Source: Acidobacteriaceae bacterium (GTDB lineage: Bacteria > Acidobacteriota > Terriglobia > Terriglobales > Acidobacteriaceae). Taken from it: 64,000 bases of DNA. Numbering within the stretch: position 1 is the stretch's first letter; each line of letters begins with the position of its first letter. A program made the translations under genes and the position numbers. The stretch covers positions 23,027 through 87,026 of the forward strand of contig PLWX01000083.1 in the NCBI GenBank assembly GCA_003151155.1, in the 5' to 3' direction. Of this stretch, positions 57,208 through 64,000 are shown one piece after another. The notes under the pieces are model-generated. The model did no database searches. It was not told the DNA's origin and worked only from the letters and a program-made list of their open reading frames with translations.

Positions 57208-58551
57208 ATGAGAATCGCGACGAAACTGTTCTTCCTACTCTTTTCGATTACCTGCGTCTTCGCTCAGCCGCCCAAGCCGCAGTCCGCCCCCAAGACAATC
57301 TACATTCACGCCGGGCATATCTTCGACGCTACCTCCGAGAGCCTCCGCGACAACGTGGTCATCGTTGTGGAAGGCGATCGCATCAAGTCGGTGGCTCCAG
57401 CGAGCACTGCAATTCCTGCAGGATCGACGGTCATCGATCTCTCCCATGCCACCGTGCTGCCGGGGCTGATCGACTGCCACACGCATCTCGCCTTCCGTGC
57501 CGATCGCTACGATCCCATCAATTACTTCAAAGAGACGCCCTTCACCCACGGCTTTACTGCCGTTCGTAACGCGCATTCCACCCTGCTTGCCGGATTCACC
57601 ACCGTCCGCGACGTCGGCTCGCCGCCGTTTGCGGCCGTCGATCTGCGCAACGCCATCAATGAAGGTTCGATCTCAGGTCCGCGTATCGTCGCCAGCGGTC
57701 CCGGTATTTCCATCACCGGTGGACACGGCGATATCAATGGCTTCTCCCCGGAAACCCACGTTGGATTGTTTCCCGAGCATCGTGGCTACCAGATCGCGGA
57801 TGGCGTTGACCAGGTGCGCGAGACGATCCGCGCGCAGATCAAATACGGCGTGGACGTCGTCAAGATCCTCGCCACCGGAGGCGTACTCTCGCAGGGCGAC
57901 AGTCCCGGTGCTCCGCAATATACCTTCGAGGAATTAAAGACCGCCGCCGACGAGGCTCATGCCGCCGGACGCAAGATCGCCGCTCACGCCCATGGCGCCG
58001 AGGGCATCCGTCGCGCCATCCTCGCCGGTATCGATTCGATCGAGCACGCCAGCCTGGCCAATGAAGAAGATATGCAGCTGGCTAAGCAGCATGGAACGTA
58101 TTTCGTCATGGACATCTACAACGACGATTACATCCTCGGCAAAGCTATCGAGTTTGGACTGCCGCAGGAAAACGTGAATAAGGAAAAGATGGTCGGCCGC
58201 TTGCAACGCGAAAACTTTGAAAAGGCCTTCAAGGCTGGTGTGAAGATGGCCTTCGGCACCGACGCCGGCGTCTATCCGCACGGCGACAATGCAAAGCAGT
58301 TCAAATACATGGTCCAGTTCGGTATGTCGCCTGCCCAGGCGATTCGTGCCGCGACCTTCAACGCCGCCGATCTGATCGGCCGTAGCAAAGACGTGGGCAC
58401 GATTGAAGCTGGCAAGTATGCCGACCTTATCGCCGTTTCCGCCGATCCGCTGCAGGATGTGCGCTCTCTCGAAAACGTAGGTTTCGTAATGAAGGGCGGC
58501 ACGATCTACAAAGACAAAATCACCAACGGCCCCGTCGCCACCATAGAATAA
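57208..58551 (+). CDS. Amidohydrolase family protein (secreted, imidazolonepropionase/Xaa-Pro dipeptidase-like)
   Basis: Signal peptide MRIATKLFFLLFSITCVFAQ; VLPGLIDCHTHLAFRAD; KIAAHAHGAEGIRRAILAGIDSIEHASL; FGTDAGVYPHGDN. Confidence 0.92.
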   Translation: MRIATKLFFLLFSITCVFAQPPKPQSAPKTIYIHAGHIFDATSESLRDNVVIVVEGDRIKSVAPASTAIPAGSTVIDLSHATVLPGLIDCHTHLAFRADRYDPINYFKETPFTHGFTAVRNAHSTLLAGFTTVRDVGSPPFAAVDLRNAINEGSISGPRIVASGPGISITGGHGDINGFSPETHVGLFPEHRGYQIADGVDQVRETIRAQIKYGVDVVKILATGGVLSQGDSPGAPQYTFEELKTAADEAHAAGRKIAAHAHGAEGIRRAILAGIDSIEHASLANEEDMQLAKQHGTYFVMDIYNDDYILGKAIEFGLPQENVNKEKMVGRLQRENFEKAFKAGVKMAFGTDAGVYPHGDNAKQFKYMVQFGMSPAQAIRAATFNAADLIGRSKDVGTIEAGKYADLIAVSADPLQDVRSLENVGFVMKGGTIYKDKITNGPVATIE

Positions 58552-58624
58552 AGGCGATTTACACGTGCACAGGGAGCGGCGCAATTTCTTGCGTCGCTCT
58601 CCGCACTCCCGTAATCTTCAACCT

Positions 58625-59140
58625 ATGATCGGTCGCCCCCAACAATCCGAAGCCGCCCCCTACTACTTCACCTATATCAATCTGGTGCAAGGCGACGATC
58701 CGCAAGCCGTCATGGATACGCAACTCGACAAGGTCGAGTCCATCCTGTCTGCGATTACCGAGGAGCGATCCTTGTACCGCTACGCGCCGGAGAAGTGGAG
58801 CATCCGCCAGGTCGTCAATCACGTCACCGACACCGAGCGCGCCTTCGTCTTCCGCGCTCTCTGGTTTGCCCGTGGATTCGATTCGCCTCTTCCCAGCTAT
58901 GAACAAGACATTGCCGCCAAAGGCGCGGAGGCCGACCGGATTCCATGGAACGATCATCTCGACGAGTTTCGCAACGTGCGTCTCGCCAGCCTTTCGTTCT
59001 TCCGCAATCTGCCACCCGACGCGTGGATGCGCTCTGGTATTGCCAGCGACAACCGTTTTACGGTGCGTGCCTTGGCCTACATCCTCGCCGGCCACGCCGC
59101 GCATCACGTGCAGATTTTGCGTGAGCGCTACTCGATTTGA
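58625..59140 (+). CDS. DinB family protein
   Basis: YAPEKWSIRQVVNHVTDTERAFVFRALWFARG ... LAYILAGHAAHHVQILRERY; start set at ATG 58625. Confidence 0.88.
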   Translation: MIGRPQQSEAAPYYFTYINLVQGDDPQAVMDTQLDKVESILSAITEERSLYRYAPEKWSIRQVVNHVTDTERAFVFRALWFARGFDSPLPSYEQDIAAKGAEADRIPWNDHLDEFRNVRLASLSFFRNLPPDAWMRSGIASDNRFTVRALAYILAGHAAHHVQILRERYSI

Positions 59141-59145
59141 GCCTG

Positions 59146-62100
59146 CTACTGGATCAGCCGCTTGAGCGCGGCTCTGGCTTCGTCCACCTGCGGCAGCTTT
59201 GAACGTGAATGTTCGAAGTGTGAGAGAAATTCCTGGTACTCGTTGATCGCCTGGTCGCGCTTGCCGGTTTGCTCATACACCTGCCCGAGCAAGAAGTGGG
59301 AGAGGATCTCTGCGGTTGGGAATCTCCCGGTAATCGTTCCGAAGTTCGCCATGTTCCGGGATACACGGATGGTTGCGCGGAGTTCCGCTTCGGCGGAAAC
59401 ATAATCTTTTGTTAGCACGTGCGCCCACCCCTTCACGAATTGCGGGCCCAGAGTCTGTAGCTTGGCAAGTGCGGCCGCACCGGTTAAAGCGGCCTGCCCG
59501 TCTCCTCGCTCCAACGCTTTTCGCGCATCGGAAAGGGCCTGACTAATTTCCAGGGCGCGCGGCGCGATCCAAGGTTGCGTTGCACGAAGCTTCTGCAATG
59601 TTTGTTGCGACGCATCACGGTTGCCGCTCATCGTCTGCAGCGAAGCAATCGAGGCCAACTCGTAGCCATCCAGCTTTTGCTGTTGCACGAACGCCAGCGC
59701 CGCCGGCACTTTTCCCGTTAGCGCTGAAAGCGCAGCAAAGTCCCGCAACCAGTTTCCTGCTGTGGCATTCTGCTTTGCCTTCGCCGTGCGCTGCACCGCT
59801 TCCTTGTAGCTTGCCAGTGCGCCATCGATGTCTCCAGCCGATTGCAGGAACTGCGCTTCGAATCCTGGGAGGTACAGCCGATTCAAGGCAGTCGTCTTCT
59901 CGGTGAATTTCTCCATGGAAGTCTTCGCCATATCCGGCTTCTTCTGGTCGGTATAAACCACGGCCAGCTTGAGATACTCGAAATAGTCGCTGAAGTCCGG
60001 TTTCAACTCCAGCACCTTACGATATTGCGCGACCGCTTCGTCATCGCGGCCAGCCATAAACAAGATGTCCCCTCGCGTGTCCAACGGATTCGGATCGCCC
60101 GGCCGCAATGCGATGTACCCTTCGTTTGCCGCCAGGGCAGCATTAAAATCGCCTGCATTGGCATACGAGTAGGACTCGAAATTCAACACCATCTCATCTT
60201 TGGGATTGATTGTGAGTCCTTCCTTGTAGGTCGCAAACGCCGCATCGGTTTCCCCCACTTGGAAGAGTTCCGACCCCAGGACGCCACGGTTCAAGCTGTC
60301 CCGCGGATATTCGGCAGCGAGTGCCTGGCGCGCGCGCACTTTTTCTTCCGGATCGCCCGATCGCTCCGCTTCTAGCACCTGCAAGCTGAGTTGGTCATAT
60401 CGCGGAAGCCTCGCACTGAGTTGCTGGACTTTCTTTCTGGCCTCATCGCGCTTGGGCAAGTCACCTAACTGCGAATACTCGTTCGACAGCCAAAGGTAAG
60501 CTCGCGCGAACTCAGGATCCATGCGTACCGCTTCCTCCAGTTCGCGAATCGAATCCTGCACCAGGTAGCGACGTCCAAAGTCTGTTCCCAGCTGATAATG
60601 CCGATAGGCTTCGACGTTCGACGTTGACGCCTGCTCGATCTCTGGTCCTTTCTGTGGCGCCTCCGATTCCGGCAAGAATGTTCCGGAGAGCTTCGTCGTC
60701 AGCCGGTCGACCATCCCGAAGATGCTCTGGACATCCTGTCCTTCCAACTTGTCGGAAAAAACGATCTGCCCGGTGTCTGTGTCCTGCGCCCGCACGTCAA
60801 GACGCAACTGCGTCGGCCCGATTTTCAGCAGGGCTCCCGTAATGTACGCATCCGCTCCCGCGTCTCGCGCCACGGACTGGGCCTGTCCGGCATCGAGCGT
60901 CTTGCCGCCCTTTGTTGCCCGTTGTACCGCACCCAACACGCGATCGCTGGCCAGCACATCGAGTCCCTTCACCTGCGCCAGGTTGGTGGTGAGCATGTCG
61001 GTCAGCCCGTTGTCGAGCCAGTTCAGTGACGGGTCTTGCGTCAGGTTGTTGAAGTACAGCACCGCGACCGCCTTGTGCTGCTTGCCCCTGCCGCCTGTCG
61101 TGCTATGACCTCGCAGGAAGAAATATCCTGCAGTTGCAGCGATTACCAGCACGAGGGCACCAACCGCGATAGCCGGAATCCCAAGCCGCATGCGAGAAGT
61201 CTGTGTGCTCGAGGAACTCTCTATTGCGGAAGCAGATTGTGCTGCCGCCACGCTTCCCTTACTCACCTTGCGCGACGATGCTTCCTTCTGCAGAACGCCA
61301 CTCGGCATCTCAGCAGGCATATCCACCACCGCCGCGCTACGTCCTGTGTCGGTATCGCGCTTTAGCCGTTGCAAATCTGCACGCATCTCCGCCGCGCTCT
61401 GGTAGCGCAGGTTGCGGTCCTTCTCTAGCGCCTTATTGATGATGTCCTCAAGTTTGGCCGGCAGATCGGGATTGAGCCTCACTGGCGCCACCGGCGCCCG
61501 ATTCAAGATCGCTTCGAACATGGTCGCCGTGCTATCGCCACGGAAGGGAAGCGTCCCCGTCGCCATCTCGTACAACACTGCGCCAAACGAGAACAAGTCG
61601 GTGCGTGTGTCCAGGTCCTTGGCCCGCGCCTGCTCCGGGGACATATAGGCCACAGTCCCTAGCGTCGATCCCGGGCTCGTGAGCTGTTGTTCCGCAACCG
61701 CCGCTGACATCGTGTTCGCCGATGGACTCGACGACAATCCCCTCGGTCCCACCATCGCCAGCCCGAAATCGAGGATCTTCGCGTGCCCGCGCTTGGTGAC
61801 GAAGATATTTGCAGGCTTGATATCGCGATGCACCACGCCCACCGCGTGCGCCGCGTCCAGCCCATCCGCCACATCGATCGCGACTGGCAGCAGTGTTTCC
61901 AGCTCCATCGGACGTCCGTCGATGCAATGCTTTAGCGTCTGGCCATCGAGGAACTCCATGGCGATGAACGCCTGCCCGTTCTCCTCGCCAATGTCATGGA
62001 TGGTGCAGATATTCGGGTGGTTCAATGCCGATGCTGCCTGCGCCTCGCGTTCGAATCGCGCCAGCGCCTGCGGATCACGCGCCAGGGTTTCGGGCAGAAA

Positions 62101-62214
62101 CTTCAGGGCCACGAAGCGGTGCAGGCGCGTATCTTCCGCCTTGTACACCACGCCCATCCCGCCGCCGCCGAGTTTCTCGACGATCCGGTAGTGCGATATC
62201 GTCTGACCGATCAA
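59146..62214 (-). CDS. Serine/threonine protein kinase with TM segment, TolB/FlgO-like domain and C-terminal TPR repeats
   Basis: Kinase motifs [118 protein letters not shown]-like C-terminus. Confidence 0.93.
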   Translation of the reverse strand: MIGQTISHYRIVEKLGGGGMGVVYKAEDTRLHRFVALKFLPETLARDPQALARFEREAQAASALNHPNICTIHDIGEENGQAFIAMEFLDGQTLKHCIDGRPMELETLLPVAIDVADGLDAAHAVGVVHRDIKPANIFVTKRGHAKILDFGLAMVGPRGLSSSPSANTMSAAVAEQQLTSPGSTLGTVAYMSPEQARAKDLDTRTDLFSFGAVLYEMATGTLPFRGDSTATMFEAILNRAPVAPVRLNPDLPAKLEDIINKALEKDRNLRYQSAAEMRADLQRLKRDTDTGRSAAVVDMPAEMPSGVLQKEASSRKVSKGSVAAAQSASAIESSSSTQTSRMRLGIPAIAVGALVLVIAATAGYFFLRGHSTTGGRGKQHKAVAVLYFNNLTQDPSLNWLDNGLTDMLTTNLAQVKGLDVLASDRVLGAVQRATKGGKTLDAGQAQSVARDAGADAYITGALLKIGPTQLRLDVRAQDTDTGQIVFSDKLEGQDVQSIFGMVDRLTTKLSGTFLPESEAPQKGPEIEQASTSNVEAYRHYQLGTDFGRRYLVQDSIRELEEAVRMDPEFARAYLWLSNEYSQLGDLPKRDEARKKVQQLSARLPRYDQLSLQVLEAERSGDPEEKVRARQALAAEYPRDSLNRGVLGSELFQVGETDAAFATYKEGLTINPKDEMVLNFESYSYANAGDFNAALAANEGYIALRPGDPNPLDTRGDILFMAGRDDEAVAQYRKVLELKPDFSDYFEYLKLAVVYTDQKKPDMAKTSMEKFTEKTTALNRLYLPGFEAQFLQSAGDIDGALASYKEAVQRTAKAKQNATAGNWLRDFAALSALTGKVPAALAFVQQQKLDGYELASIASLQTMSGNRDASQQTLQKLRATQPWIAPRALEISQALSDARKALERGDGQAALTGAAALAKLQTLGPQFVKGWAHVLTKDYVSAEAELRATIRVSRNMANFGTITGRFPTAEILSHFLLGQVYEQTGKRDQAINEYQEFLSHFEHSRSKLPQVDEARAALKRLIQ

Positions 62215-62286
62215 ATGGAGAGCCTTACCTTAGGAGTGCTACATCTTACGAACACATCGCTGGCCCGTCAACGAAAGCCTTGTCTG

Positions 62287-62667
62287 TTACCGCCCGCCAC
62301 GAAATTGAATGATCCGCCGCCGGTCACGTTTGGAAGGTCGTCCGATTGGTGCCGGAGCATAATCGCGGTTCGCTTTTCGTTCTGCCGCTGCCTTCGCCCG
62401 CGCCTCTTTACTCTCATCGCTCTCACGATAGAGAGCCTGCGCCACCGGCGCCGGTCCGCGGACATCACTCAGCCCCAGCACTTCGATCTCGAAGTCGCCG
62501 CCATCGTTGGTGACTCGCAACTGATCGCCGACCTTCACCTCACGTGCCGGCTTCAGAGGCTGGCCTTTTGACAGCACTCGTCCCAGTTCGCACGCCTTGC
62601 TGGCCAACCCTCGCGTCTTGAAAAAACGAGCCGCCCACAGCCATTTGTCAATCCGTAAACCCGTCAT
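62287..62667 (-). CDS. S4 domain RNA-binding protein (Hsp15/HslR-like)
   Basis: LRIDKWLWAARFFKTRGLASKACELGRVLSKGQPLKPAREVKVGDQLRV; basic C-terminus. Confidence 0.88.
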   Translation of the reverse strand: MTGLRIDKWLWAARFFKTRGLASKACELGRVLSKGQPLKPAREVKVGDQLRVTNDGGDFEIEVLGLSDVRGPAPVAQALYRESDESKEARAKAAAERKANRDYAPAPIGRPSKRDRRRIIQFRGGR

Positions 62668-62750
62668 TCGACTATTTTGCATGATCCGGCTGGGACAGGC
62701 GAGTTGCCGAACCCGCCCGTGCGAAGATACTCTACAGAACGCACTCATTC

Positions 62751-63971
62751 ATGGGCACGATTCGTAAGGTCTTCAAAGCATTTCAATATCGCGATTTCCG
62801 CTTGATGTGGATCGGCGCCTGCACCTCCAGTATCGGTACCTGGATGCAGATCGTAGCCCAAGGCTGGCTCATCTATCGCCTCAGCCACTCAGCGTTCCTT
62901 CTCGCCCTCGATCAATTCCTGGGTGGCATCCCCATTTTTCTCTTTTCGTTGATTGGCGGGGTCGTCGCCGATCGCATCGAGCGCCGCAAGATCTTGCTCA
63001 TGTCGCAATACGTCCAGATGGCCAGCGCGATTGTGCTTACCATCTTCGTCGCAACGAATTTTCTCACCCCGTCGCGCGTTTGGATGATCCTCGCTTTGTC
63101 CTTCGTTTCCGGCTTGGCGCAAGCCTTCGGCGGTCCTGCCTATTCCGCTCTGATTCCGACGTTGGTCGATCGCGAAGACATGCCCAACGCCATTGCCCTG
63201 AACTCCATTCAGTTCAACATGGCGGTGACTATAGGCCCCGCGCTCGCCGGAATCACTCTCGCCCGCTTCGGCGAGAAATGGTGCTTCGGTCTCAACGCGC
63301 TCTCGTTCCTCGCTCCCGTCATCTCGTTGTTGCTGATCAAGGCTCGCTATTTTCCCGAGCCGACCAAGGAATCGATGTTCGTGAGTCTGAAGCAGGGCAT
63401 CCGCTTCGTTCGTCAGCGCGAAGCCATGGGCGCCCTCATCATCCTTGCTTTCTGCATGACTGCCCTCGCCATGCCGATGCGCACTTACATTCCTGTCTTC
63501 GTGAAAGACATCTTCCACCGCGGTCCCGAGACCTACGGCAATCTTCTTTCGCTGATGGGTGTCGGCAGCATCTGTGGCTCCCTCGCCATCGCCGCCCTAG
63601 GCAATATGCGCAACAAGGGCCGGGTGGCGCTCGTGATGATGATCATCCTTGGCGGCGCCATCTCCGTCTTCGCGCTCTCGAAGTCGCTGCCGTTGGATTA
63701 CGTGACCTTGGTGGTTGTCGGTTCAAGCATGATGGCGGTCTTCGCCACCGTCACCTCGCTTGTCCAACTGATCACCACCAACGAAATGCGCGGCCGCGTG
63801 ATGAGCGTCTACAACTGTGCTTTCCGTGGCGGCATGCCCATGGGCAACCTGCTCACCGGATGGCTCGTTCCCGCCTTCACCGCCCCCATCGTCCTGGGCG
63901 CCAACGGCTTCATCTTGATCCTGGTAGCCGCCTATTTCCTTATCATTCAAAGAAAAGTCGCCGCGCTTTAA
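62751..63971 (+). CDS. MFS transporter (EntS-like)
   Basis: FKAFQYRDFRLMWIGACTSSIGTWMQIVAQGWLIYRLSHSAFLLALDQFLGGIPIFLFSLIGGVVADRIERRKILL. Confidence 0.92.
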   Translation: MGTIRKVFKAFQYRDFRLMWIGACTSSIGTWMQIVAQGWLIYRLSHSAFLLALDQFLGGIPIFLFSLIGGVVADRIERRKILLMSQYVQMASAIVLTIFVATNFLTPSRVWMILALSFVSGLAQAFGGPAYSALIPTLVDREDMPNAIALNSIQFNMAVTIGPALAGITLARFGEKWCFGLNALSFLAPVISLLLIKARYFPEPTKESMFVSLKQGIRFVRQREAMGALIILAFCMTALAMPMRTYIPVFVKDIFHRGPETYGNLLSLMGVGSICGSLAIAALGNMRNKGRVALVMMIILGGAISVFALSKSLPLDYVTLVVVGSSMMAVFATVTSLVQLITTNEMRGRVMSVYNCAFRGGMPMGNLLTGWLVPAFTAPIVLGANGFILILVAAYFLIIQRKVAAL

Positions 63972-64000
63972 CGTTTGTCATTCTGCGTGTCGCCAGATCT

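Noticed and set aside
1-64000. tRNA/rRNA genes, transposases, integrases, phage genes
   Set aside because: Looked for tRNA T-arm-like GTTCGAATC signatures, IS terminal repeats and mobile-element proteins by eye; none convincing. A tRNAscan/ISfinder run would be decisive.

Overview
This is a chromosomal window with roughly 50 genes, most likely from an Acidobacteriota (Terriglobia/Koribacter-like) genome. That assignment is an inference from gene content: Oar-like TonB-dependent receptors, TolB/TPR serine-threonine kinases, CarD and dispersed GC-rich hairpin repeats. Most of the window is housekeeping: mltD, a PLP trans-sulfuration enzyme, an isoaspartyl peptidase, greA/carD, ruvX-mltG, rplM-rpsI-rpsB-(VOC)-tsf, coaD-aspC, manA-manC-pmm, kdsB, PPK2, asnA, pilT, hemE-hemH-hemG and others. 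I found no tRNA, rRNA, CRISPR array, transposase or prophage. Two regions stand out. (1) A class II Fic gene (17800-18918) lies directly behind a tandemly duplicated 55-bp block. Each copy holds a perfect 10+5+10 palindrome (AATCTCCGCA-N5-TGCGGAGATT) plus an extra TGCGGAGA half-site. The block is threaded through a TTGATT-17-CATAAT promoter and runs over the GTG start codon, and the Fic protein ends in a winged-helix-like domain, so a self-regulating Fic module is plausible. (2) A compact minus-strand kynurenine catabolic operon (47135-40184) encodes ALDH, a RidA-type deaminase, HAO, an ACMSD::TDO fusion, KMO and KynU. A convergent AFMID-like alpha/beta hydrolase could supply the missing formamidase step. 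The single-ORF fusion of ACMSD to tryptophan 2,3-dioxygenase is highly unusual. Other observations include covarying CTTCAG/CTTTAG-loop hairpin repeats, two modular TGTCATTCTGAGCG repeats with swapped central hairpins, several candidate leaderless promoters, a candidate rpsB leader structure and a secreted His-rich 55-aa peptide next to the heme genes.
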